A model generated the notes under the pieces. That model was not told the DNA's origin, searched no databases, and was given only the letters and a program-made list of their open reading frames with translations. Source: XN24 sp964462675 (GTDB taxonomy: Bacteria > Pseudomonadota > Gammaproteobacteria > Steroidobacterales > XN24). From it: a stretch of DNA of 64,000 nt. This document shows positions 42,914 through 50,825 of the stretch, one piece after another (the first letter of the stretch is position 1; each line of letters starts with the position of its first letter). The stretch spans positions 62,001-126,000 of the forward strand of contig CAYWYS010000004.1 of the NCBI GenBank assembly GCA_964462675.1, written 5' to 3'. The position numbers and the translations under genes were made by a program.

Positions 42914-43401
42914 TCCGCGGCGATGTCCAGCGGCCGCGCCGCGACGACGATGCCGTCGGCATCCGCGTACAGGTGCGCGCCCGGCCTGAAGGTCACGCCC
43001 GCGAAGCTGACCGAGACGTCACGCTGGCCGTCGCCGCGCTTGTGGGTCTTGAGCGGGATTGTGCCGAGCGCACGCACGCCGATGTCGAGCTGGTCGATCG
43101 CCGCCGAATCGCGGATGCAGCCGTTGATGACGATGCCCTTCCAGCCGTTCTTGACCGCCAGTTCCCCGAGCATGTCGCCCACCAGCGCGCGCCGCTGCGA
43201 ACCGCCGCCGTCCACGACGAGAATCCTCCCCTCGCCGGGCTCCGCAAGCGCCTCGCGCACCTTCGAGTTGTCCTCGTAGCACTTGACCGTCGCGATCGGG
43301 CCGTCGAACGCGGCCAGGCGGCCGTAGCGATGGAACATCGACTCGACCACGTGCAGGTCCTGCTCATGGGCATCGCAAAGGTCGGCGGTGTTGAATGGCA
43401 T
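42910..43401 (-). CDS. rraA: RraA family protein (ribonuclease E activity regulator-like)
   Basis: A 163-residue protein close in length to E. coli RraA (161). The hallmarks are FDGPIATVKCYEDNSKVREAL, VDGGGSQRRALVGDMLGELA and INGCIRDSAAIDQLDIGVRALG. In E. coli RraA binds RNase E and slows RNA decay; other members are aldolases with the same GCIRD motif, so either role is possible. Pairing with nudC, an RNA-decapping enzyme, suggests RNA turnover. ATG 43401 is chosen over ATG 43419 by length and by homologue starts. Confidence 0.9.
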   Translation of the reverse strand: MPFNTADLCDAHEQDLHVVESMFHRYGRLAAFDGPIATVKCYEDNSKVREALAEPGEGRILVVDGGGSQRRALVGDMLGELAVKNGWKGIVINGCIRDSAAIDQLDIGVRALGTIPLKTHKRGDGQRDVSVSFAGVTFRPGAHLYADADGIVVAARPLDIAAE

Positions 43402-43452
43402 CGTGGCTCCGGCATGCATTTCCAGCCCGATATTCTACGCTGCCGCATCGCT

Positions 43453-44064
43453 TCAGGGGCGCGCCGGCGTCGTCGCGCCAGTGCCAGTGCCAGCGCCGGC
43501 CCGCGTCGCGCGCCGGGCCGGCACGCGGCAGACCGGGCAGCGCCGGCTGTCGAGCGCCAGCGCGTCCTGCACATAGAAGGTGCTGCAATGGGCGCAGTCC
43601 AGCAGCAGCAACTCGTCTCGGCCGGTCAACGCGCCGAGCAGGTTCCAGGCGTGCTCGAAACTGATGGTGCTGTCGGCATGGGCAGCACGGAATTCCTCGT
43701 AGGCGTCGCAAAAGCGCTGGCCGAGGACGAGCGGGTCCGGGAGCGGCAACGGGGCAGTCGAAAGGTCCGGCAGGATCTGCAGCAGGCCGTGGGCGGCGAA
43801 CACGTGGGTCAGCAGCGAGGCCTCGGCCTGGATCCACGGATTGCGCACGAAAAACTCGATGCTGGTCGGCGACTTGCCGCGATGACGCTTTACGCCCCGA
43901 TCCTTGCGATGCTTGAAATAAGTGACGTAGAGCTTGCGAATACGGTCCTGGCTGAAGCCGGTGCAGCGCGTGATGATGTGCGTTCGCGCCTGGTGCCTGA
44001 TCAGCCGGATGGCAAGTTCGAAGCGCGCCTGTTCGCCCGCATAGCGGTCGTCGGTGGTCCTCAT
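43453..44064 (-). CDS. FlhC-like transcriptional regulator (orphan)
   Basis: A 203-residue protein that follows FlhC: an N-terminal helical part (FELAIRLIRHQARTHIITRCTGFSQDRIRKLYV), KSPTSIEFFVRNPWIQAEASLL, the EHAWNLLGAL helix and a zinc-binding C-x2-C...C-x2-C (DCAHCSTF...RCPVC), as in E. coli FlhC. FlhC with FlhD activates the flagellar class-2 genes. No flagellar gene or canonical flhD lies here, so it may regulate something else. It is divergent from an unknown protein across an AT-rich region with an inverted repeat. Confidence 0.75.
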   Translation of the reverse strand: MRTTDDRYAGEQARFELAIRLIRHQARTHIITRCTGFSQDRIRKLYVTYFKHRKDRGVKRHRGKSPTSIEFFVRNPWIQAEASLLTHVFAAHGLLQILPDLSTAPLPLPDPLVLGQRFCDAYEEFRAAHADSTISFEHAWNLLGALTGRDELLLLDCAHCSTFYVQDALALDSRRCPVCRVPARRATRAGAGTGTGATTPARP

Positions 44065-44122
44065 GGTCGTTCCCTCCCTCCTCGGGTGAGCAGTGTCCCC
44101 CGATGACTCTCGGTAGAAATAA

Positions 44123-44156
44123 TGCTATATGTGGGCAAAAAAGACCATATATGGCA
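44123..44156. promoter_or_regulatory. Inverted repeat between the FlhC-like gene and its divergent neighbour
   Basis: TGCTATATGTGG (44123-44134) and CCATATATGGCA (44145-44156) are inverse complements at 10 of 12 positions with a 10-base A-rich centre. It lies in the most AT-rich part of this intergenic region, about 60 bases from the FlhC-like start and 100 bases from the other gene, a good place for an operator of a divergent pair. Confidence 0.5.
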
Positions 44157-44252
44157 GATTATCCGAATTTCGCGTCGGATGGGTCGATTATTCCCCGGCG
44201 CTTTCGGGCTCTGTCGCCAGCTAGGCTGAGCACGGCAGCGGGGGAGGCAGTC

Positions 44253-44858
44253 ATGAACGGCGATGCTGTGGGCCGGGATCTGGCCGAATTGAACGAGGGA
44301 TTCCTGCGGCTGGCGTCGCAGGACGTTGCGGTGGGCCTTGCCGATGCCGTGCGTGCGCGTTTGCGGACACTCGAGCCGGCGGCGCGGTCGCGACTCGCGG
44401 CGATGCCCTTTGCGCTGTTCGGTTTCGGCTTCGAGGACGAGGCCGGCTGGGCCCGGCTGCTGTCTCCCGGGGTGCGCGAACTCGAGCCGCGCGGCCACCT
44501 GCCGATGCCGCCTGCCGAGCGCTTCACCTTGCTTGCGCTGACTTCGATCCGCGGCCTGCTGCGCGAGGACCCGCGCAACGTGCTGAACTGGATCGGGCTC
44601 CCGCCCGACACGGGGCGCCGGCTGGCCGCGCTGGAGATCGGCAGCCTCGGCCTCGTCGCGACGCTGGCCGCCCGTCGCCTGCGCGGACGGCTCGCGCCAA
44701 GGGAGCCGCTGTGGCTGCGACTCATCGCCGCCGCCGAGGAGGGCGACGCCCGGCAGCTGGCCTTGCTGGCGGCGCTGGGCCGGCAGTGGACGATCCGGCG
44801 CTCGCTCGGCCTGGCCGGGCCGGCGAGAGTGGTGCGCGGGCACCGTCGCGCGGATTGA
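44253..44858 (+). CDS. Hypothetical protein divergent to the FlhC-like gene
   Basis: A 201-residue, helix-rich protein with GGGGAGG six bases before the ATG. Its first 60 residues (DLAELNEGFLRLASQDVAVG... then RLAAMPFALFGFGFEDE) show a helical pattern faintly like FlhD (short N-terminal helix with L-x-x-x-FLxLA, then a hydrophobic F-x-F-x-D/E-D), but the protein is much longer than FlhD and the likeness is weak. The remaining part has no motif I recognise. The shared intergenic operator with an FlhC-like gene is the best clue to its role. Confidence 0.7.
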   Translation: MNGDAVGRDLAELNEGFLRLASQDVAVGLADAVRARLRTLEPAARSRLAAMPFALFGFGFEDEAGWARLLSPGVRELEPRGHLPMPPAERFTLLALTSIRGLLREDPRNVLNWIGLPPDTGRRLAALEIGSLGLVATLAARRLRGRLAPREPLWLRLIAAAEEGDARQLALLAALGRQWTIRRSLGLAGPARVVRGHRRAD

Positions 44859-44964
44859 CGTCAGCGCCGACTCGCCCTGGTGAAGGTTGCTAGAATGGCG
44901 GACTTCGCCGGGCCGCCGGCCGCGCCTTCCGCGCGGCAAGTCCTCCCGGCCCCCAGGCAGGCGC

Positions 44965-45894
44965 ATGAAGGCCCTCGAACTCAAGCAGCTCAGCAAGACC
45001 TACCCCAACGGCGTGCCGGCCCTGAAGGGCATCGACCTCAGCGTCGAGGAGGGCGATTTTTTCGCGCTGCTCGGACCGAACGGCGCCGGCAAGAGCACGA
45101 CGATCGGCATCGTGACCTCGCTGGTCACCAAGACCGGCGGCACGACCAGCGTGTTCGGCCACGACATCGATCGCGACTTTTCCGCGGCGAAAGCCTGCAT
45201 CGGCCTGGTGCCGCAGGAACTCAACCTGAACCAGTTCGAGAAGGTCGAGAGCATCGTCGCGACCCAGGGCGGCTACTATGGGCTGCCGCGCAGGGTCGCG
45301 CTCGAGCGCGCCGAGAAATACCTGCGCGAACTGCAACTGTGGGACCGGCGTCATGACATCGCGCGCTCGCTGTCGGGCGGCATGAAGCGCCGCCTGATGA
45401 TTGCGCGGGCGCTGGTGCACGAGCCCCGCCTGCTGATTCTCGACGAGCCGACGGCCGGTGTGGACATCGAGATCAGGCGCTCGATGTGGGAGTACCTGCG
45501 CAAGGTCAACGCCGAGGGCGTGACGATCATCCTGACGACGCACTACCTCGAGGAAGCAGAGAGCCTGTGCCGCAACGTCGCGATCATCGACAAGGGGCGT
45601 ATCATCGAGAACGATCGCATGAGCCGCGTGCTGCGCAAGCTGCAGGTCGAGACCTTCGTGCTGACGCTGGAGCACGAGCTCGGCGCCGTGCCGGCACTCG
45701 AGGGTTACGCCGCGAGGCTCGTCGAGCCGGCCATGCTCGAGGTCGACGTGGCCAGCGGCCATTCGATCAACGAGCTGTTCGGCGCGCTCAGCGCGGCCGG
45801 CATCAGGGTGGCCTCGATGCGCAACAAGGCCAACCGGCTCGAGGAGCTGTTCATCCGGCTCGTCGATCAGAAAAACGACGGCCGGGCCGCCTGA
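44965..45894 (+). CDS. yadG: ABC exporter ATPase (YadG type)
   Basis: A 309-residue ATPase with Walker A GPNGAGKST, Q-loop GLVPQELNLNQFEKVE, signature LSGGMKRRL, Walker B RLLILDEPTAGVDIE and switch His TTHYLEEAE. The VPQELNLNxFE stretch and length match E. coli YadG (308 residues). A C-terminal domain of about 80 residues follows. Together with the permease encoded 11 bases downstream it forms an exporter of unknown substrate. ATG 44965 is chosen because the frame before it is not ABC-like. Confidence 0.93.
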   Translation: MKALELKQLSKTYPNGVPALKGIDLSVEEGDFFALLGPNGAGKSTTIGIVTSLVTKTGGTTSVFGHDIDRDFSAAKACIGLVPQELNLNQFEKVESIVATQGGYYGLPRRVALERAEKYLRELQLWDRRHDIARSLSGGMKRRLMIARALVHEPRLLILDEPTAGVDIEIRRSMWEYLRKVNAEGVTIILTTHYLEEAESLCRNVAIIDKGRIIENDRMSRVLRKLQVETFVLTLEHELGAVPALEGYAARLVEPAMLEVDVASGHSINELFGALSAAGIRVASMRNKANRLEELFIRLVDQKNDGRAA

Positions 45895-45905
45895 GGAACG
45901 CCGGG

Positions 45906-46679
45906 ATGGATCTCCGCGCCCAGTCTCACGCGCTGGCCACGCTGGTGGCCAAGGAATACAACCGCATCGTGCGCATCTGGATCCAGACGATCCTGCCGCC
46001 GGCGATCACGATGACCTTGTACTTCATCATCTTCGGCAGCCTGATCGGCCGGCGCATCGGCCAGATGGACGGTTTCGGCTACATGGAGTTCATTGCGCCG
46101 GGGCTGATCATGCTGGCGGTGATCACCAACTCCTACGGCAACGTGGTCAGCAGCTTCTTCGGCGCGAAGTTCGGCCGCCACATCGAGGAGATGCTCGTCT
46201 CGCCGATGCCGAATTACCTGATCCTGATCGGCCACATCGCCGGCGGCGTGATCCGCGGCCTGATGGTCGGCGGCGTGGTCACGGTCGTGGCGCTGTTCTT
46301 CACGCGCCTCGAGATGCAGCACCCGTGGATCGTGCTGTCCACCGTGATCCTGACGGCGGTCGTTTTCTCGCTCGGCGGCTTCATCAACGCGGTGTTTGCG
46401 CGCAAGTTCGACGACATCAGCATCGTGCCGACTTTCATCCTGACGCCGTTGACCTATCTCGGCGGCGTGTTCTACTCGATCTCGCTGCTGCCGGAGTTCT
46501 GGCAGGCGGTCTCGCGCGCCAACCCGATCCTGTACATGGTGAACGCGTTCCGCTACGGCGTGCTCGGCGTGTCGGACATTCCGATCGGCACGGCCTACGC
46601 GATCATCTTCGTCGCGATCGCGCTGCTGTACGGCGTGTCGCTGTGGCTGCTGAACAAGGGCACCGGGATCCGCGACTGA
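45906..46679 (+). CDS. yadH: ABC exporter permease (YadH type, ABC-2)
   Basis: A 257-residue ABC-2 permease with six membrane helices. YFIIFGSLIGRRIG, MDGFGYMEFIAPGLIMLAVI and LLPEFWQAVSRANPILYMVNAFRYG closely follow E. coli YadH (256 residues). It forms the membrane part of an exporter with the upstream ATPase. Its stop shares one base with the start of the following HMCES gene (TGATG), so the three genes are co-transcribed. Confidence 0.93.
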   Translation: MDLRAQSHALATLVAKEYNRIVRIWIQTILPPAITMTLYFIIFGSLIGRRIGQMDGFGYMEFIAPGLIMLAVITNSYGNVVSSFFGAKFGRHIEEMLVSPMPNYLILIGHIAGGVIRGLMVGGVVTVVALFFTRLEMQHPWIVLSTVILTAVVFSLGGFINAVFARKFDDISIVPTFILTPLTYLGGVFYSISLLPEFWQAVSRANPILYMVNAFRYGVLGVSDIPIGTAYAIIFVAIALLYGVSLWLLNKGTGIRD

Positions 46680-47374
46680 TGTGCGGCCGCTACGCCTTTT
46701 TCACCCCGGTGGAGGCCATGACGCGGCTGTTCGGGGTCGACGAGGTGCACGCGCACGAGCTCGCGCCGCGTTACAACATCGCGCCCACGCAGGAAGTGCC
46801 GATTGTGCGCAGTTCGCCGTTCCTCGAGGCGGACGCGGCGCGCGCACCGCTGCGCGAGCTGGCGCTGGCCCGCTGGGGTCTGGTGCCGTTCTGGGCCAAG
46901 GACCCGTCCATCGGCAATCGCATGATCAACGCGCGGGGCGAGACGGTGGCGCAGAAGCCGGCGTTCCGCGCCGCGTTCCGCAAGCGGCGCTGTCTGCTGC
47001 CGGCCGACGGCTTCTACGAGTGGGTCAAGACCGACGCCGGCAAGCAGCCCTGGTACATCCACGCGGCTGGCGGCGAACCGCTGGCCTTCGCCGGGCTGTG
47101 GGAGCTGTGGGATCCGCCGGACGGCGGCGCGCCGCTGGCGAGCTGCACGATCATCACGACGGGCGCGAACGAGTTCATGCGCCCGTTGCATGAGCGCATG
47201 CCGGTGATGCTGGACGCGCGCGGGCGCGAGGCCTGGCTGGATGCGGCCGCGGCGCCGCCGGACCTGCAAGCGCTGCTCGCACCTGCGCCGGAGGCGTTGC
47301 TGGAGGCGTGGCCGGTGAGCCGCCGCGTCAACAGCCCGTTCAACGAAGATGCGTCGCTGGTCGAGCCCGTTTAA
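46679..47374 (+). CDS. yedK: HMCES/YedK abasic-site shielding protein
   Basis: A 231-residue SRAP-domain protein. It begins MCGRYAFF, so Cys2 can form the thiazolidine link to abasic sites in single-stranded DNA; PRYNIAPTQ, RMINARGETV, CLLPADGFYEW (catalytic Glu) and HERMPVML (His) are all present. It protects abasic sites during replication and is linked to the SOS response in many bacteria. No LexA box was found nearby; it appears to ride on the ABC exporter operon. A REP-like palindrome begins right after its stop. Confidence 0.95.
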   Translation: MCGRYAFFTPVEAMTRLFGVDEVHAHELAPRYNIAPTQEVPIVRSSPFLEADAARAPLRELALARWGLVPFWAKDPSIGNRMINARGETVAQKPAFRAAFRKRRCLLPADGFYEWVKTDAGKQPWYIHAAGGEPLAFAGLWELWDPPDGGAPLASCTIITTGANEFMRPLHERMPVMLDARGREAWLDAAAAPPDLQALLAPAPEALLEAWPVSRRVNSPFNEDASLVEPV

Positions 47375-47376
47375 AT

Positions 47377-47418
47377 CGGGGTCAGATACGCAACTCAGGC
47401 AATGTGTCTCTGACCCCG
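47377..47418. repeat. REP-like inverted repeat (copy 2)
   Basis: CGGGGTCAGA (47377-47386) and TCTGACCCCG (47409-47418) are exact inverse complements; the centre is imperfect. The left arm CGGGGTCAGATACGCAACTC shares 18 of 20 bases with the corresponding arm of copy 1 at 25632-25651. It lies three bases after the yedK stop and two bases before the end of a decayed gene. Confidence 0.8.
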
Positions 47419-47419
47419 G

Positions 47420-48331
47420 TTACGCTGCGCCGGGAATCCGTGCCTGCAACTCCGCCAGCAGCTTTGCCGCGGCCTCGGGCGCGTTCGCGTGACCGACCGC
47501 GAGCCGCCAGCCCGGACCGCGTGGTCGAGGCTGCCGAGCAAGGCCCAGGTGCGGGTGGCGGCGATGACCGTGTCGAGCGCCAGCGTGATCTCGTCCACGC
47601 CGAGGCCGATGCTGCGGCCTGGCAGGTGCCGCTGCCCCAGGCGGTGATATGGATCGAGACCACGCCTGCATGGTGGCTGGCGAGGATCTGGTAGAGGCGG
47701 CGGAAGTCGCCTGGCGGCGGTTGGGAGGTCGTCGGATGGACCGGACCTGCGGCCATCATCCGGTAGAATTCCGCGCTGTCGAGGCTGACCTTGTCCAGGT
47801 AGCTGCGCTCGCCGAAATGGATGCGCGCCGGCACCATGTGGACGTCGAGCGAGCTCATCATTTCCTCGGGCAGGTCGGCAGCGCTGTCGGTGACGATCGC
47901 GACGCGCCGCGCGCCGAGGCGCGCGGCGGATTGTTCGCATGCATGTCATCTGCCTTCCGGGCCGTCACCGTGCCGAAGCCGGCCGCAATGCGGAACACCG
48001 CTGCCGGGTCGTCGGCGTGGACGTGGACCCGCGCGCGTGCCAGGCCGTGCTCGAGCAGCGTTGCGAGATCGTGGCAGCCGCGCTCGAGCTGTGCCGCGAG
48101 TTCCGCGCCGAAATCGCGCATCACGGTCAGCATCGTGCCTTCACGAGGATCCGACAGAGCTTCCTGCGCATAGGCCACGCCGCGCGTCACCGCGCCGACG
48201 AATTGTGCGGCCGTCAGCAGCGGGTGCTCGTGCGCCGCATCGCCGACGCCATGCAGTAACTGCGCGAGGATCGCGCCCGAGTTGCCGCGCGCCCCGTCGA
48301 GGTAGGCGATGCCGGTGGCCGGGTCAGCCAA
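47420..48331 (-). pseudogene. Decayed DegV/DAK2 fusion gene (fatty-acid kinase-like)
   Basis: Three frames on the minus strand together give parts of a DAK2-DegV protein. From 48331: DGARGNSGAILAQLLHG and GTMLTVMRDFGAEL (DAK2, start missing). A frameshift near 47940 leads to LGARRVAIVTDSAADLPEEM, then SLDVHMVPARIHFGERSYLD and PVHPTTSQPPPGDF (DegV). After GSGTCQAA there is another shift and a deletion to DEITLALDTVIAATRTW and LLGSLDHAVR, then a last shift to AVGHANAPEAAAKLLAELQ. DegV proteins bind fatty acids as FakB does for the FakA kinase. Both domains are truncated, so the gene is inactive. Confidence 0.85.
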
Positions 48332-48336
48332 TCAGC

Positions 48337-49044
48337 TCAGTCCCGCGACAGGAAGAACCGCTGGCCCTGGTAATCCATGACGACGCCGTCGCGCGTGATG
48401 CGTTCGACGCGCGGACCCTCCTGGGTCGCCTGCCCTTCGGTGAGCTTTCGCATGTTGATGAATACGAAGCGCTCGGCCGGAATCTCGCTGAACACATGGA
48501 TGTCGATGTGCATGTGCGGGACGTTCAGCTCACCGCGAATCACGAGATCGGCGAAGCGCGGCAGGCGCGCGTCCTCGTTGGCTTGCCGAACCGGCGGGCT
48601 GGGCGCCGCGCTCGCGGGCGCTGCGCCGGCAGGCGTTGCTGCGGCGCTGTCGGCGGGCGCGCGCGGCGCCGGGGCGGTGGCCGCAATCTCGGTCGTCAAC
48701 GGCCGGACCTCGTTGCGCGGCGGCTTGGCGGGCAGCGTGACCGGGGAAGAGCGCGCTGTCTCGGGCCGTGCGCCGCCGGGCGCTGCAGTGAAGCTCGGCG
48801 CGGCGGGCGCGGTCGCGGGCCCGGTCGCGGCCGGGGGCGCCTGCGCCGCGCGCTCGACGCGACGATCCGTCAACAGCAGCGCGGCGAGCACCAGGATATT
48901 GAGCGTCAGCAGCCCGGCGAGGACCAGCACCCAGGTCGCCGGGCGGTGGCTGCTGCGGCCTTCCGGGACCGCCGCGAGGCCGGGGCCGACCTGCCGCTGG
49001 CGCTGGTGCTCGGACTTGCGCAACGCGTCGAGGATCAATGACAT
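48337..49044 (-). CDS. gspB: General secretion pathway protein B-like (GspB/ExeB)
   Basis: A 235-residue protein: MSLILDALRKSEHQRQR at the N terminus (cytoplasmic, typical of GspB/ExeB), a transmembrane helix (about 36-57), a long Ala/Pro linker (about 65-150) and a C-terminal domain with ELNVPHMHIDIHVFSEIPAERFVFINMRKL and GVVMDYQGQRFFL, as in the GspB C-terminal domain. With GspA it helps place the type II secretin in the peptidoglycan. ATG 49044 fits the family start; ATG 49053 is also in frame. It overlaps gspA. Confidence 0.88.
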   Translation of the reverse strand: MSLILDALRKSEHQRQRQVGPGLAAVPEGRSSHRPATWVLVLAGLLTLNILVLAALLLTDRRVERAAQAPPAATGPATAPAAPSFTAAPGGARPETARSSPVTLPAKPPRNEVRPLTTEIAATAPAPRAPADSAAATPAGAAPASAAPSPPVRQANEDARLPRFADLVIRGELNVPHMHIDIHVFSEIPAERFVFINMRKLTEGQATQEGPRVERITRDGVVMDYQGQRFFLSRD

Positions 49045-49045
49045 C

Positions 49046-50749
49046 TCAGTCATCCTCCCGCAGTCGCGGCCGACCGGGAAGGCGCAGCGCGTTGTTTACC
49101 GAGATCAGCGTCATTGCGCCGGCGATGCCGTCCACGGCGATGCGCGTCGAGCGCTGGAACTCCCTGACCGCCGACTCCAAGGCAGCGTCGTAGACCGGCG
49201 AGTCCGCGGGCAGCACCGGCGTGCCGCGCAGCTCGCCGAGCGCGCGGCGCAGCCACAGCACGTCCGAGCCCGTTGCGTTGCGCGACAACAGGCGGCCGTC
49301 GCCCGCTTCCGGGCGCCACAGCACCAGGAATTCGCCGTACCAGAGCGTCAGCAACTCCCCGAGCGGCACGGCGACGACAGTTTCGCCCGCGATCAGCTCG
49401 GCCGTGCCGTCGTAAAGCCGGTTCAGGACGACCTGGTGATCCCGGCCGTCCCGGTCCGTCAGCACGAGAATCGCGGGGCGGTCGAGCGCGGCCAACTCGA
49501 CCCAGGTGCCGCGGTGAAGCAGGCACAACAGCCCGCGCGCCGCCGCCTGCTCGCAGGCCGTCCCCGCATCCGGCCGATAGGCCAGTTGCCAGCGGTCCAG
49601 CAGCGCCGCGAAGGCTGCATCGGTGCCGGTCGCGAGCGCGCCCTGCGCGAGGCGGTCGGCCAGCGGCGCCGGCGGCGCCGCGGGCGGCGGCTCGGCTGCC
49701 GGCACCGGTTCGGGCGCGGCGCTCGCTACGGGCGGCGTCTCGACGGGCTGCACAGGCAGCGCCTGCGGCGGCGGGCGCAGGACGGCGCCGGCCGGCGGCG
49801 CGTGCACCGCTGCCGCGGGCGGCTCGCTGATCCGCTCGCGCAGCAGCGTCGTGACCACCCCGGCAAGGATCGCGATGCCGACGCCGAGCATGCCGAGCGC
49901 GATGATCACGACCCCTGGCGCCCGGCGCACCTTGCGCCTGATGCGCTCGCCGAAGACTTCGCGCGCCGCCTTGCGCGTCATGCCTGCGGAGACGGCCTGT
50001 TCCTCGCGAGACCAGGCGCCGAGCAGCGCGCGATCGGCGATGACATTGACCAGGCGAGGGATGCCGTCGGAGCTGCGATGCAGCTCTTTCAGCGCGGCGG
50101 GCGTGAAGATCTCGGCGCGGCTGCCGGCGACCTCGAGCCGGTGGCGCACATAGGCGCGCAGCTCCTCCCGTTCCAGCGGCTCGAGGTGGTAACGGCCGGT
50201 GATGCGCTGGGCCAGTTGCCGCAGGTCGCTGCGCGCCAGCACCTCGCGCAACTCCGGCTGGCCGATCAGGATGATCTGCAGCAGTTTCTGCTTGGCGGTC
50301 TCGAGATTCGTCAGCAGGCGGATCTGCTCGAGCACCTCGGCGGACAGGTTCTGGGCCTCGTCGACGATCAGCACGACGCGCCGCCCGGCGGCATGCGCCT
50401 CGAGCAGGTGCCGGTTGAGCGCGTCGATGACGGATTTCTGGCTGGCGCGGTCGGGGATCTGGACATGCAGCTCGTCGCAGATCGTCAGCAGGAACTCCTC
50501 GGGCGAGAGGCGCGGGTTCAGCACCAGCGCGACATCCGCGTGCTCCGGCAGCTGCTCGAGCAGGCTGCGCACGACGGTGGTCTTGCCGGTGCCGACCTCG
50601 CCCGTCAGCTGGATGAAGCCGCCGCTCTCGGTGATGCCGTACAACAGGTGCGCAAGCGCCTCCGCATGACGCCGGCTCAGGTACAGGTACCGCGGGTCCG
50701 GCGTGATGGAGAACGGTTTCTCGTTGAGTCCGAAGAAGCTGGTGTACAT
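49046..50749 (-). CDS. gspA: GspA/ExeA-type AAA ATPase with peptidoglycan-binding domain
   Basis: A 567-residue protein beginning MYTSFFGLNEKPFSITPDPRYLYLS, the ExeA/GspA hallmark. An AAA module follows (Walker A GEVGTGKTT, Walker B VVLIVDEAQN, sensor IGQPEL), then a transmembrane helix (about 284-304), a Pro/Ala linker and a C-terminal peptidoglycan-binding domain (YDAALESAVREFQRSTRIAVDGIAG). In Aeromonas ExeA and ExeB make room for the ExeD secretin. No other type II secretion gene is nearby. The ATG at 50749 is chosen because it starts the conserved motif. Confidence 0.92.
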   Translation of the reverse strand: MYTSFFGLNEKPFSITPDPRYLYLSRRHAEALAHLLYGITESGGFIQLTGEVGTGKTTVVRSLLEQLPEHADVALVLNPRLSPEEFLLTICDELHVQIPDRASQKSVIDALNRHLLEAHAAGRRVVLIVDEAQNLSAEVLEQIRLLTNLETAKQKLLQIILIGQPELREVLARSDLRQLAQRITGRYHLEPLEREELRAYVRHRLEVAGSRAEIFTPAALKELHRSSDGIPRLVNVIADRALLGAWSREEQAVSAGMTRKAAREVFGERIRRKVRRAPGVVIIALGMLGVGIAILAGVVTTLLRERISEPPAAAVHAPPAGAVLRPPPQALPVQPVETPPVASAAPEPVPAAEPPPAAPPAPLADRLAQGALATGTDAAFAALLDRWQLAYRPDAGTACEQAAARGLLCLLHRGTWVELAALDRPAILVLTDRDGRDHQVVLNRLYDGTAELIAGETVVAVPLGELLTLWYGEFLVLWRPEAGDGRLLSRNATGSDVLWLRRALGELRGTPVLPADSPVYDAALESAVREFQRSTRIAVDGIAGAMTLISVNNALRLPGRPRLREDD

Positions 50750-50825
50750 AACCTTATTGTCCGGGCAGCGATTTCCGCTGCAGGGCCCCGGATGATGCAC
50801 CGGGTAGCGCCGCCGGGGCAATCCG

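Noticed and set aside
44887..44964. Upstream extension of the YadG-type ATPase
   Set aside because: The extra residues are Arg/Pro-rich and unlike ABC ATPases; the ATG at 44965 begins the conserved strand.
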